64,000 bases of DNA from Naematelia aurantialba (GCA_021527695.1 JAKFAO010000011.1:868001-932000); one strand, 5' to 3'; shown: positions 11,521 to 21,752, counted from the first letter of the stretch. A program made the numbers and translations. The notes: generated from the sequence alone by a model not told the origin.

Positions 11521-12307
11521 ATGCCGTTGACACGTACGCCAGCGTTTACTATCAAGATAGCCGAGAACAAAGAGGAAATTGAGGCCTGCTATGACATTCG
11601 TGTTGAAGGTCAGCGGGACCAGCAATGAAACGAGACGGCCTGACATGCTTAGTGTTTGCGGTTGAGCAGGTCCGTCTCGTTTCCCCTTGGCACGCTTCAG
11701 CTGTGGGTGACGAGCGACAAAGGGCTTTCCAGTTGAGACCGAGATTGACGAGTATGTCGGACAACATCTAAAGCTGAATTTCAAGGTATGACCCGATATC
11801 GGCACATTTCCTGCTGAGCGTTGCTGAATCTTCACCCCCACCCGAATCGACCCTGTCCATTTCGCCCTTCTCCAAAGCTGCACCGAGCTCCACAACGAAA
11901 CCAATCGGGACAATACGATGGACACCATCAGTCGGGAAAGTAGCGAGGCTGGCGATTTTGCCAGGATATCGACATCACGGCTTCGGCCGGAAGCTGATGA
12001 ATGCCCTCCACGAAGAGGCATCGAAAGGCGGCAAGGAAATGGATCAGGTCATGAAATACGTTGACGGCAGGCGCGTAGCACAACTGAAACTGCATGCTCA
12101 GGTAAAACGGTGAAAAGATCAATGTCGCTGAGATCAGATTCAGGTGATCCCGTTCTACATGAGGATGGGATACCGATCAGAAGGCGAGCCATTTGACGAA
12201 GAGGGCGGTAAGCAAGTCTTCCGCTCTTTGAGATCAGCAACTGAGAAATGCATCTCATCTCAGCTCCTCATCAAAAGATGATACGCGAAATTGAGATCGT
12301 GCAATGA
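11521..12307 (+). CDS. GNAT-family N-acetyltransferase
   Basis: Predicted acetyl-CoA-dependent acyltransferase, substrate unknown. Five introns or so must be removed: the open frame is broken at every step, but splice signals restore the family pattern. Exon 1 gives MPLTRTPAFTIKIAENKEEI and CYDIRVE. A short exon follows with VFAVEQ, then GFPVETEIDEYDPISAHFLL. This is the N-terminal strand-helix block of the ElaA/Gcn5-like group (VRxEVFVxEQGF...DEYD). The acetyl-CoA loop is LAILPGYRHHGFGRKLM (R/Q-x-x-G-x-G/A). The C-terminal strand VIPFYMRMGYRSEGEPFDEEGAPH is typical. It ends REIEIVQ. Confidence 0.85.
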
Positions 12308-12365
12308 TATCCTACGAGTTTATTACACAAATGGAAAGCATGACAGCCACCAGGAGGCGGAAGTA

Positions 12366-13207
12366 TCATCTCCGCGCACTGCTCTTGTCCTTCTTGGCAG
12401 CAGCTTCTTTCGCAGCTTCTATATTGCGTCAGCTCCTCACGTTGAGGCTTCATCGATGTCTAACCTTCAGCTTCAGCAGCCCGTTGAGCGGCAGCCGCCT
12501 CACGGCGTCGACGCACTTCCTGGAGCCTGGCTAAATCGGTCTGAGCCTCGACTGTCTTCCCTGGAGCAACAGTCAGAAAGTCACAGAGACGGAACGCAGC
12601 GTACCCTGAGCGTGCAATTTCGCATAACGCTCTTGAGCCGCTTTCTTGTCGGCCGCCTCCCTGTGTTGTCTGTCAGAGCACTCTTGCTGGAGGCGCGAAA
12701 CTCACCTGTCCTTCCTCGACAATTCCTGGGTTGCTACTTTGGTCTTGCCTGAGGATTTTGCAGCAATTGGTGGCGCATCGTCAGACTCGTCTTCCGATCC
12801 ATCCTGGATGGCAGCCTTCTTTGCGGCTTGCTCTGCTTGCTTCTTCTTGATAGCCTTTCGTTCCGCTCGACTCATTTCTGGTCCCTCATCTCCGACAGCG
12901 ACTGTGTTTCCAAGCTTGAGATTCATCGCCGCCATTTCAGGTGTAAGAGAAGCGGTTGCCAGGTTATGGGTGCCGCTGGTCTCGTCATCCTCATCAGAGT
13001 CTTCTTCATCGGAATCCTCATCTTCATCTGATGACTGGCCATCGATTTGACGTTGAGCGATACGAGGATCCAAGTCACGCGAGAAATGTCGTCCACCTCC
13101 ACGCGAGACCTTGAATTTGCTTGGATCTCCTCAGCGCCGCACACATCCCACATTGAAGAGCTGGCTTACCCTCGACCTCGGGAAGACACGCCACCACCTC
13201 GAGCCAT
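12366..13207 (-). CDS. PP28/PDAP1-like phosphoprotein
   Basis: Small, highly charged protein of the 28-kDa heat- and acid-stable phosphoprotein group (casein kinase substrate, PDAP1). It begins MARGGGVSSRGRGKFKVSRG, the conserved basic head. An acidic serine stretch with repeated SDEDED/SDEEDSDEDDE follows and is a likely CK2 target. Next is the conserved block MSRAERKAIKKKQAEQAAKK, then a helical basic tail ending KKDKSSARR. Three or four short introns interrupt it. The exact join RGRG/KFKVSRG uses acceptor CCAAG. It is divergent from the gene at 13414 with about 200 bp between starts. Confidence 0.82.
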
Positions 13208-13413
13208 TATGTGCTGCGAGATTCAGAACTGCTATACGCCGCGTCAAAGTCGAAAAGCGACGGGGGGTCGAGTAGTGGCAAAGGAGGGATTTGTTCGAGG
13301 GATAGCACGCGGTACGCCACATGGTCGGGAGGGGGGGGCGGGTGACTTTGATACTTGAATCTTCGATTGCCACGTCATTTGTTACCACGTGTTGACCCCC
13401 AGAGTAAAGCCTC

Positions 13414-14439
13414 ATGGTGAGCAGCCTGTCTTTGACCCAGTTCATGTCCAGACTCACTACTTCTTCTATCCGCTCAGATCGTAGCCCCTTGGCGCAGCCA
13501 CTGGATCCTCGCACTCGACACAATCGATCCGAATATGAGGTATACGCGTCTATGCTACTCAGCCTCAAGGCTAGGCATCAAGCCAGTCTCTCAGGAGAGC
13601 TCGCCGTTCCACCAGCTCCCTTTCCTGCCGATGTGAATGGACACGCGACGGTGGACGCAAATCCTGGCCGAGCAACCCTTTGGCCCCTGTCCACAAGAAT
13701 CCTTCCTCCCGTTCCCACTTCGTTCGACGAGGTCGTTGTAGCTTTCGCTTCTTCATACATCCGCCAAGAATCTCTTCAACCCTCTCACTTGAAGGAGATC
13801 AGTGAACACGATGACCTGATTCTGCCCCTTGGCTTGACAAAGTCGGTCAGCGATTTTTTGACCCAAATATTGGCTCTAGTAGCCATCCTGCCCCCCGCTG
13901 GTACATCGAGAGCCAGGATCTTCTCTACACCCGCCTCTTGGCAGGATCTTCTGGGAGTTTTGAGCCTTTCCCCTGCCTACTATGAGTACGTCCTTTTCCA
14001 TTGGCTCCATCTGAATACAACTCAAAGTATGTCAGCATCGTCCACACGGCCAATACTCGCCTGCGATCCATATATCGAGACTATTGCCACGTCGATGACC
14101 GTGAGGAATGAGAAAACTGCCAAAGCTGAGTGATGCGTAGCGGTTGACAGCCGTTTGAGCATTCTTCGTCGTCCAGCCCCCTCTCGAACGCTCTCCGTTC
14201 TTGATGATGAACTTTATCAGACTGTGGGTCTAAAGACGGATCGTATGAAGCGTTCACATCAATCTGCAGAGGGTAAGTCTCGATTGCATGCGCATCATTT
14301 TAGCTGATCCCGGATCATAGAGCAAGAAGAACGTGCAGCGAAGCGACGCATTCGCTTGCAGCTACGTCGACAAAAGGACAAAGAGCGAGAGAAGCACCGA
14401 TCAGATCTTCGAACGAAACAAAAGACGAAGAGCGCGTGA
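13414..14439 (+). CDS. Unknown protein with a basic C-terminal helix
   Basis: The first exon is a long open frame from ATG 13414. It is serine- and proline-rich, then has a leucine-rich region around ILALVAILPPAGTSR and SLSPAYYEYVLFHWLHLN. The frame closes at 14133, but splice sites allow reading on to an exon with RTLSVLDDELYQTVGLKTD. After a GTAAGT intron comes the strongly basic tail EERAAKRRIRLQLRRQKDKE, which ends at 14439. My internal joins (donor GTATGT near 14026 and GTGAGG near 14102) are plausible but not proven. I recognise no family. It converges on the zinc-finger gene, whose stop is at 14533. Confidence 0.55.
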
Positions 14440-14532
14440 TGCATGTGTTCACAAGACCCCTTCATGCGGAATGGGAGAACAATCCTGTTGCTATGATCCC
14501 CAAACGTATCTAATAACATGTGCTGACTTTCA

Positions 14533-16226
14533 TCACAGCTCCCCTAATTCTTGGCCCCGCTTCTCGTACCTCATTCTCTCAAACCAGAAGGGGAACCCAA
14601 ATGAATGGCCCGTCCGCTTGGTTGCTCGTCGACACGACGCCGTCATTATGCAGTCTTCGGTGTAGCGTGTCTGTGCAGAGTCCAACCAAGCATCCACCTG
14701 TCGCACGCTCGAGAATTGTTGTGTATCAGAAGTTTTGGGGTCCCAGTCCTTGCCATCTTGCTTTCTTCTCTTTGCCAAACCTTGCCATTGTAACTGCACT
14801 CTGATCGATGGAGCAACTCTAGGTTGAAGGTCGTTTGCTGTACGCTTCCGGATGTTGATGCTTCCATTTGGAGCTGTCTCACTCGTTGGTTGTACATTTG
14901 CCCATGGAGTCTCGGCGTGACTCCAAGTTGCATAGGGCTCAGCTGGTGTCTCTTGTTTAACTGGAGAGCCAGCGCCGTCGCATCGGTTCTTCGCCTCTTC
15001 TGACCGCATACGAAGGGCTTCGCGAATACGCTGTTCGCTGAGAGGTTGTTCGTGAAGCAATGTGGGTTTGAATATGCTACTGCTCTGCACCCCTAAAGCG
15101 TACCATACAGGTGCATCACCTGTCGGGTCGAAGACACCATTCGATAAACGGCATATCGGACATGTGAGGTCACGGAGCCTCGGTGCATTCACAAGCGAAC
15201 GAAGACTCCTCTTGTCGTCTGCGCGTATCCGGAAGGCAGGTACCTCCGGCAAGAGGTCGGTATTCCGGTAGACAAGGTGGCTCGGGATGACAGGCGGCCG
15301 TAAGGGTGGGATTGCATTTGCTCTGTCCGGTTGAGCGTACGGCGGCAGTGTCGCCCTGCTTGGATCGTTTGCGTGCTGAAGAGTATAGTGGCGGGCGGGA
15401 TCATCGATCGACCCGATGTATGGGCAACCTGACAATGGGTCAAATCTTTGACGGTATAGAAATATCTGCCTCCTACTTGCCTTCAAAGGGGCACGTTGTC
15501 CTTGTCAGAGGCCGCATATGCATGGTCTGTACGTGACGTTCCAGATCATGGACACTCCATGATTCTTCATCGACACATCCGTGCCAATGGCATCGTAACC
15601 ACGTGAAAACATTGGGCTAGTGGAATTCAGGGTCAGTAAAAATCCATCGTACAGTTCGAGATGACTTGCTGTGTTATCAGCGTGGGCAACTGCCAGTGCT
15701 TGTCGATAATGTCTGTGCAGATGCTAAGGCTGGCTCAGCAAGACCCCTCATGTCGACTTAGCGTAGCAACTGGGGCTGACCTTTTGCAGAATGGAAACGC
15801 TGGCCAGAGTCGCGTCGCAGTCTTTCCAGGGACAGTCAATAGGCCGCAACCGGTTTCGACCCAGCTTCTGCGCCTCCCTCATTGTCAAACTATCCTGCAT
15901 ATCCGTACCCCCATTGCTTCCAGGAAACAAGGACCCAGGCCTGTCTCTGGCAGAGCTTGTGCCAACAACATTGTTGACACTGGACAGTGAAGTTGAAGCT
16001 GATGACTGAGCCGGAGGGTTGTGAAGCGGTACAACTTGCAATGCGGTGTTTGCTCCGGAGATTTCAGATTGAGACATTGATATCGAAGACCGAGGACTCG
16101 ATGCCGACCTAGCAACCAGAGCAAGTTGAGAGTCTACAACTGGAATGGCAGAATGCCTGATCGATTTGGACACACCAGACTGAGGCTGACCAGGCAAGTT
16201 GGGGTTGTCAAACAGGTGTTGACAAG
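14533..16226 (-). pseudogene. C2H2 zinc-finger gene, body separated from its first exon by a retrotransposon
   Basis: The exon at 15781-16226 encodes ACQHLFDNPNLPGQ, a serine-rich linker, then CPWKDCDATLASVSILQK. Splicing at 15723 adds HLHRHYRQALAVAH and completes a C-x4-C-x12-H-x3-H zinc finger. A further splice leads to a long exon with LKASRRQIFLYRQRFDPL and CPICRLSNGVFDPTG, which ends QELGEL at 14533. The frames are open and splice sites consistent, so nothing in this part looks decayed. Its 5' end is a normal acceptor at 16226, only 25 bp from the outer LTR. The matching first exon lies at 28834-28882, beyond 12.6 kb of retroelement. Unless that whole block is spliced out, the gene is broken. 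Likely DNA-binding; the target is unknown. Confidence 0.75.
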
Positions 16227-16246
16227 CTGTGGCCAGCAACATAACG

Positions 16247-16251
16247 CAATT
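16247..16251. repeat. Target site duplication of the outer element (left copy)
   Basis: CAATT directly before TGTCACGATG; the same five bases follow the other LTR at 28820-28824. Confidence 0.93.
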
Positions 16252-16665
16252 TGTCACGATGCTCCGGTCTAACTTCGGCGACCTGGGACCGCTGCACAAC
16301 GACTGGCTTGGAAATGGACGAGTTCCGCGCGAACTCGTTGAGAGAATGAGGAAAGCCTTGACTTGGGACTGGGACGTGGAGTTGGGGGGGACGTGGACTG
16401 AGACCTGGGCGATCTAGAAGAACTCAGATGAGTGGTTGTAGACCCGTCGAAGTTAGAGCGAGATCGTTGGGTCTTGGACTATGGGACTCAATCGAGGATC
16501 GCTGAGGAACCTCACTACAATCCGGTAAATTCTATATACTCTCGTCGAGACGAGTAGATACTCGCTCAACCTAGACGAGTTCCTCAAGCCCCACGTGACA
16601 GCCATGCCGCCATCCCGGTCGCGTGGATAGTCACGTGACGACTCGACGACGTCTCCGTCATGACA
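16252..16665 (-). repeat. 3' LTR of the outer element
   Basis: 414 bp, starting TGTCATGACGG on the minus strand and matching 28406-28819. A guanine-rich stretch (GGTGGGCAGAG on the minus strand) just inside it can serve as polypurine tract. It includes the copy of the self-priming site at 16491-16504. Confidence 0.93.
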
Positions 16666-16907
16666 CTCTGCCCACCATTATGGTCGAGCTCCTGCGAGAC
16701 TAGACCATTCCTCCCGTATGCCCCACCATGCACCATGGCGGCAAGCTGTCAGTGGCACTGCCATCGCTGTCGCCGTCGCCATGCTTGCCACGCTCGACTA
16801 ATCCCGAGAGTCGCCGTAGCGTAGATGGCACGGTAACCTGGCGACAGCACAGACCATAAAGGACTCGGCGAGAACGAAACCACTCACCGTAGAACTCCCC
16901 ATCTCTC

Positions 16908-16916
16908 TTCTTTCTT

Positions 16917-16973
<57 letters not shown>
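16908..16973. repeat. (CT)n microsatellite in the outer element
   Basis: About 65 bp of near-pure CT/TC, upstream of the plus-strand open frame at 17051. Pyrimidine-rich tracts are common in fungal promoters and leaders, so it may belong to that antisense gene. Confidence 0.85.
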
Positions 16974-16977
<4 letters not shown>

Positions 16978-17050
16978 CTCGTTCTCTACCACGTCAAATT
17001 GTAAGGTAAGACTCACTGACACTTAGGTACCATCGACGAAATCTCCAAGG

Positions 17051-17316
17051 ATGCCCGCGACTCGACGAGATGCGTCCCGCCGTGCCAGTACGCAAACTCG
17101 CTTTGCTGGTCGGTTCGTCCACGCGCACAACATTGCTGTGGTTCCCTACGGCGGCCCACGCCCCGTCGAGGTTGTGGTGGTGGAGGATTCGGATGATGAG
17201 ATCGAGGAAATTGGGGCCCTAGGTGAGTACTCGACGAGGACTCACTAACTCGACCAGTTCCAGCATTTTACTCACTCCCGGGTGGCCAGCCAGGCTTGAC
17301 TCATGGCGAGACTTGA
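17051..17316 (+). CDS. Antisense open frame in the outer element, spliced remnant
   Basis: Runs opposite to gag-pol. ATG 17051 opens MPATRRDASRRASTQTRFAG, then a valine-rich, acidic part (VVVVEDSDDEIEEIG). At 17223 a GTGAGT donor follows CCCTAG. A 35-nt intron with a consensus CTAAC branch site and GACCAG acceptor ends at 17257. Splicing adds about 19 codons and stops at 17316, giving about 76 residues. The second exon overlaps the end of pol on the other strand, so the original 3' part may have been lost with integrase. Function unknown. It sits where the inner element has its longer antisense gene, also next to a CCTAG..GTGAGTAC sequence. Confidence 0.4.
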
Positions 17317-20300
17317 GTATCTTCAACCGCAAGTCTTTATGGTTGGGAATGTATAACCTTCCCCCCACCCGGAGCAAACCTCGCCCCGACTGCTCGACCT
17401 TGGTACCATCTGGCATCCCAAGTCGACGACAGAATCCGGTGAGTCGACGAGTTCCTTCGGTACTCGACGAATCCTCCTCTGACTCGACAACCTCTGTACT
17501 CAACTCGACTCTCACCTGCTCCAACTCGGGATCCTCATCTACTCCTTCGGCCATATCCTCGATGGATATCAAACCGCCGTCGTCGTCTCCAAGGGAATCC
17601 GCTTCGTGAGTCTCGTCGATGCCCTCGCCATCAACAACGTCCTCGTTGTTCCCATCATCATCAACCACTGTCAACGCTCTAATCATATGGGACAAGGACG
17701 TTGTAACGGTAGAGAATTCGTTGAGACTCGGGAGGGCTTGGACGAGAGTCTCCTCCTGCTCGGCGAGTGGTCCAGGTTGGTAGTCGGGTCGTCGAGAGAG
17801 AGCATCTGGGTAGGTAGCATGTACCCCTGGACGATAGACAATATTGTAGTCGAATCCCGACAGTAGATCCACCCACCTGGCCTGCCTAGGATTAAGCTGC
17901 CTCGGCTCCATCCAATATGTCAAGTTCAAATGATCCGTGATCACAGTCGACTTGACCTGCATGAGCAGATGGCGCTTTCGACGAAAGGCCATCACGATCG
18001 CCAAGAACTCTTTCTCGGTCACTGTATAGTTAAGCTCAGACCCTTGAAACGCACCAGACTCGATTGCCACTGGATGCTCATGCCCCGTTTCCGAGTTGAT
18101 CTGCGAAATTACGAACCCCCATCCGTATAGGGATGCATCCGCCTGAACGATCGTCTCAAACTCGGGACTGAAGTGGGCGAGTACCGGTGCGGTCGTCATG
18201 AGTCGTTTGATATCGTCGAATGCTGCCTGCTGTCCCTTTTCCCAGACGAATGGGACGTCCTTGCCTGTCAACTTATGGAGGGGTCCCGCGATCTTGGCAA
18301 AATGAGGGACGAATCGACGATAATAGCTTGCCATCCCCAGGAATCGTCGAACCTGCCGAACCGTTCGAGGTGCCGGGAAGTCGACTATGCCTTGAACATA
18401 CTCGGAATTCGCTCCCACCCCGTTATTAGACACCACGAAGCCCAAGAATGTCACGCTCTCCTTTTCAAATTCGCACTTGCTGGCTTTCAGGAAGAGCGAC
18501 GTCTTTCTAACAATGTCGAATACTCGTCGAGTGAGATCACGTAACTCGTCGAGTGTCGACGCGTGGATAAGGATATCGTCGATATATATCGTAACTCCTC
18601 GCCCGATAAGATCTCGGAAGACTTCGTTGAGGAAATGTTGGAATACCGCAGGAGCATTCTTGAGACCGTCCCGCACCACCAGTGACTCAAACATTCCCAA
18701 TTGAGTCCTGAACGCTGTAAGATGTTCATTCCCCGGTGCCACCCTCAAGAGTTGGTACGCCCCCACCAAGTCTAACTTGGTGAAATACTTGGATTGGCCC
18801 AATTCGTTGATGATTTGGCTAATCAATGGCAATGGATACGCATCCGGGACGGTTGCCTGATTGAGTCGACGAAAATCGACGACCATTCGACTTCGTCCAT
18901 CTTTCTTGGGGACAAAGAAGGTCGGCGATCCATATGGCGAGTTGCTTGGCCTAATTCGTCCAGCAGCCAATTCCCTCTCAATGGTTGATCTCAAAACCTC
19001 CACCTGAGACGGGTTCAGCTCGTACAATGGCGCCAGACGAAGCTTAGCCTCAGGTTTCAGCGAGAACTTCAAGTCATACTCCCTATGAGGTGGCAAGGTC
19101 TCGGTTCCCCATCTAGGATGGAATATATCAAGGTAACCTTGGTATGTCACGGGAACTTGACTTGTGATCTCGTCTAATTCCTCGGGAGTCAACTCGAGTT
19201 CACCGAAGCTCGGCAACGTCTCTACTCCGACGAAGGATTGGTCGAATTCTGGCGACTCGTCGACTGCACACAGTCGCTCGACGCTTTCCTCTCGATTTCC
19301 TGTAGGAGCGTCACGAGATATCCAACGACTAGGTTGTCTCACCGGTATGCTGTTAGGAAACCTGAGGACTCCTCCAGGAATCCTGACATCCGGGGTCATT
19401 CCCTCCCTGAACCTGACCTTGGACCTTAAACGATTCGACGACTTGGACTTGAACGCGCTCTTGAGCTCGACGACTCCCTTGATGGAACCGAGCGACTCCT
19501 CGCGTCCCCTGAGCATGGGGGCTGGCTTGGAACTTGACTTGGGACTGGACGTGGACGTGGGCTTGGACATGGAATTGGACGAATCCAATGCTGGGACTGT
19601 GGCGATGGGGGCCTTAGCCTCGGGCATGGGCAAGGGCATGGATTTGCTCGGGGACGATGGTATTTTGACGACTATTGGTTCGTCACTCGACGAAAGCATT
19701 CTCGATCGTCGAGTCGAAACCAATCGTTCACCGAAGTCGAGAGTTACTCCGTGCTCTTTGAGCCAGGAGTAACCGAGAACAATGTCCGCCCCTGATAGGC
19801 GAGTAACATCGAATCTTTCAACCCTGGTCGATCCCACTACTGTGAGCGGGGCCTCGACGTACCACTTGATTGGTCCCGCTTTGCTTGGCTCCCCGTCAAA
19901 CAAGGTTAGTCGACGAGGTTTGGTATGTGGGTATTTGTCGAATCCCTCGGAGTCGACGAAACCCTCGTCGATGAAGTTACCACTAGCTCCGGAATCAAGG
20001 AGTATCGTGGCCAACGAATCGGACTCGCCTAGTTGCCCAGCAACGACAGCCTGGTCTTTGGAGAGTCTAAAAGGCTCACCACAATTCAAAGATATATTTC
20101 GTTTGTCGATGATCGACGAATGGGTATCTTGACTCGACGAATGTACAGTTTTTGTCGAGTCGATGTCTACAAGTGAGTCCGAACTATCCATAGTACAAGC
20201 TAAGGAGGTAGCAGAGAGCACTAAATTGGCGGGATATGTAGTCTCTGCGGCAAGCATATCCCTCAATCTTTTGGCTCCTCCTTGGTGCCCGGTCCGGGGA

Positions 20301-20392
20301 CAGGAGAAGGTCTGCTGGGAGTGGGCGGGAGTGGACGAGATCCCATCCTCGTAAGGGGACAGTTTGGGAGGAAATGCCCCGATTGTCCACAC
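17219..20392 (-). CDS. Outer element pol, truncated (protease, reverse transcriptase, RNase H)
   Basis: Open frame of about 1057 codons, overlapping the end of gag in the -1 frame. The aspartic protease motif LLDSGASGNF is near residue 131. Reverse transcriptase blocks include RMVVDFRRLNQATVPDAYPL and the catalytic IYIDDILIH near residue 600. RNase H begins IVQADASLYGWGF near 760. The frame ends shortly after the integrase zinc-finger start (SRHESSLAGHPGVSKMLELV) with about ten unrelated residues and a stop, so the integrase core is absent. The usual MPFGLTNAP block reads VVRDGLKNAP here. The frame itself is open, which suggests a deletion derivative rather than an old decayed copy. Confidence 0.88.
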   Translation of the reverse strand: MWTIGAFPPKLSPYEDGISSTPAHSQQTFSCPRTGHQGGAKRLRDMLAAETTYPANLVLSATSLACTMDSSDSLVDIDSTKTVHSSSQDTHSSIIDKRNISLNCGEPFRLSKDQAVVAGQLGESDSLATILLDSGASGNFIDEGFVDSEGFDKYPHTKPRRLTLFDGEPSKAGPIKWYVEAPLTVVGSTRVERFDVTRLSGADIVLGYSWLKEHGVTLDFGERLVSTRRSRMLSSSDEPIVVKIPSSPSKSMPLPMPEAKAPIATVPALDSSNSMSKPTSTSSPKSSSKPAPMLRGREESLGSIKGVVELKSAFKSKSSNRLRSKVRFREGMTPDVRIPGGVLRFPNSIPVRQPSRWISRDAPTGNREESVERLCAVDESPEFDQSFVGVETLPSFGELELTPEELDEITSQVPVTYQGYLDIFHPRWGTETLPPHREYDLKFSLKPEAKLRLAPLYELNPSQVEVLRSTIERELAAGRIRPSNSPYGSPTFFVPKKDGRSRMVVDFRRLNQATVPDAYPLPLISQIINELGQSKYFTKLDLVGAYQLLRVAPGNEHLTAFRTQLGMFESLVVRDGLKNAPAVFQHFLNEVFRDLIGRGVTIYIDDILIHASTLDELRDLTRRVFDIVRKTSLFLKASKCEFEKESVTFLGFVVSNNGVGANSEYVQGIVDFPAPRTVRQVRRFLGMASYYRRFVPHFAKIAGPLHKLTGKDVPFVWEKGQQAAFDDIKRLMTTAPVLAHFSPEFETIVQADASLYGWGFVISQINSETGHEHPVAIESGAFQGSELNYTVTEKEFLAIVMAFRRKRHLLMQVKSTVITDHLNLTYWMEPRQLNPRQARWVDLLSGFDYNIVYRPGVHATYPDALSRRPDYQPGPLAEQEETLVQALPSLNEFSTVTTSLSHMIRALTVVDDDGNNEDVVDGEGIDETHEADSLGDDDGGLISIEDMAEGVDEDPELEQVRVELSTEVVESEEDSSSTEGTRRLTGFCRRLGMPDGTKVEQSGRGLLRVGGRLYIPNHKDLRLKILKSRHESSLAGHPGVSKMLELVELVSPRRVLT

Positions 20393-20854
20393 CTGTAACA
20401 GGCGTTTTCTACTCGCCGCCTCTCTCTCTCTCTCTCGGGGAGAGATCCCCGAGGCACAGGCCCCAAAGAACTCGACGAGTTCTCAACCGGTGGGCGAGGT
20501 CCTTGAAGCTCTCGCCCAAGGTTGGAAGGGGTGGCCGAAGAAGAAGAGGGAGTAGGCGGGAGGAAGGGCTTAGTCAATGGGGCCCTTCCCGCCTCCGGCC
20601 TGCGCGCCGACTCGGCCTTTCTCTCCTGGTCCCGGACACGGAGACGATTGTCGAGAGGGACCACGAATCGGATTAACTCGTCGAAACTCTCAAACTCTCG
20701 GCCATGTCGAGCCAGTTCGTCTTTCATAGTTGACGAGAGACCATCTATAGCCTTGTCAACTATAGGTTCCTGGTCTCTCCAACCCAGGACTGCAATCAGC
20801 TCTCTCATTCGAGCGAAGTACTCAGAGGCAGTTCCCGTCTGTCTCAACTCCTTG
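20263..20854 (-). pseudogene. Outer element gag, C-terminal part after the inner insertion
   Basis: Continues gag from the other side of the inner element: ELRQTGTASEYFARMRELI, an arginine-rich segment, then a CCHC zinc knuckle (CYRCGQSGHFLPNC) and a proline-rich tail ending EEPKD. The stop is at 20263. Pol overlaps in the -1 frame. The last codons read CCA AAA GAT TGA, a possible slippage position one codon before the stop. The upstream part is at 27719-28355; the CCTTG duplication is shared. Confidence 0.85.
20850..20854. repeat. Target site duplication of the inner element (left copy)
   Basis: CCTTG directly before TGTCACGAACC, repeated at 27719-27723. It lies inside the outer gag reading frame. 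Confidence 0.93.
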
Positions 20855-21402
20855 TGTCACGAACCTGTCCCAAGTAGTGATGGCTTGAGACAGGATGGAC
20901 CGCAAAGGTTTACTAAGCTTGGCCTACGTCTGACGGGTGTAGACCGTGAAGCTTGTGTATTGGTTGGACAGCAAGCGGTGGCCAGCCTGGTTGACGAGGT
21001 AGCGTCGACCAGGAGTGCGAGATGAGTGTGAGAAGAATGTGAGGAAAGAACGTGAGGGAAGAACGTGAGGGAAGAACGTGAGGAAAGAATGTGAGGAAAG
21101 AATGTGAGGAAAGAATGTGAGGAAAGAATGTGAGGGAAGAACGTGAGGGAAGAACGTGAGGGAAGAATGCGAGGGAAGAACGTGAGATAAATAAAAGACT
21201 GGAGAACTACAAACTACAAAATGCACATCCTTTTATACCTCTGGCATCGTGGCTCTTCCACGCTCATTGTGGCTCTTCCACGCGTGGTTCAACCACGATA
21301 AGTACTTCCACGATAAGACTTTCCACTATTTGCTACTATGAGCTTTTCCACGATGGGTCAAACCACGACGTGGGTCATGACAATTCGGACCGGGTCATGA
21401 CA
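20855..21402 (-). repeat. 3' LTR of the inner element, with 13-bp minisatellite
   Basis: 548 bp matching 27171-27718. Positions about 21026-21186 are a tandem array of about a dozen 13-bp units of the type GTGAGGAAAGAAT/C. A second part has repeated TTCCACG motifs (21241-21350). The self-priming complement lies at 21187-21200, and TATAAAAGG (minus strand) about 35 nt before it. Confidence 0.95.
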
Positions 21403-21457
21403 GTATCCCCCCCTGGGAAGGGCGAAGAAAAGAGCCATTGCGGTGTCTGCTCTGTGA

Positions 21458-21630
21458 TTGTCGTGGTCTGTTGTGTGGAAGCCGGGCGTTTTCCTGTGTT
21501 TTGTCGTGCTCCTCCGTGCCAAAGCCGGGCTACCTGTCTGATTGTCGTGGGACTCTCCGTATGGAAACCGGGCTACTTGTCCGAGCCTCGTGGATAATCC
21601 ACTATTGTAGCCGGGCTACTATCGTCCCTG
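21458..21630. repeat. Four-unit 43-bp tandem repeat between the antisense gene and the 3' LTR
   Basis: The core AAGCCGGGC/AAACCGGGC/TAGCCGGGC starts at 21479, 21522, 21565 and 21608, exactly 43 bases apart each time. Each is preceded by a degenerate TCGTGG-like stretch and most are followed by TACTTGTC-like sequence. The block lies upstream of the plus-strand gene and downstream of pol, a position that could hold a promoter or RNA signal. Confidence 0.8.
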
Positions 21631-21752
21631 TACACACGGCTTTGAGCTTATTGAGGGCGGATCAATTGTGGATGTTCCACGATGTTTTGCAGGCGCCGCC
21701 CATAAATGATTGGAATGCGCCCGTCTTCTTGCTCAAAACCGTCCTCCTCATC

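Noticed and set aside
11434..12021. 195-codon minus-strand frame opposite the GNAT gene
   Set aside because: Splicing the plus strand restores a full acetyltransferase with family motifs; the minus frame has none and is a shadow.
20924..21226. 100-codon frame (rich in SHSFLTFFPH-like repeats) present in both inner LTRs
   Set aside because: It is a translation of the 13-bp minisatellite in the LTR and has no start context or other support.
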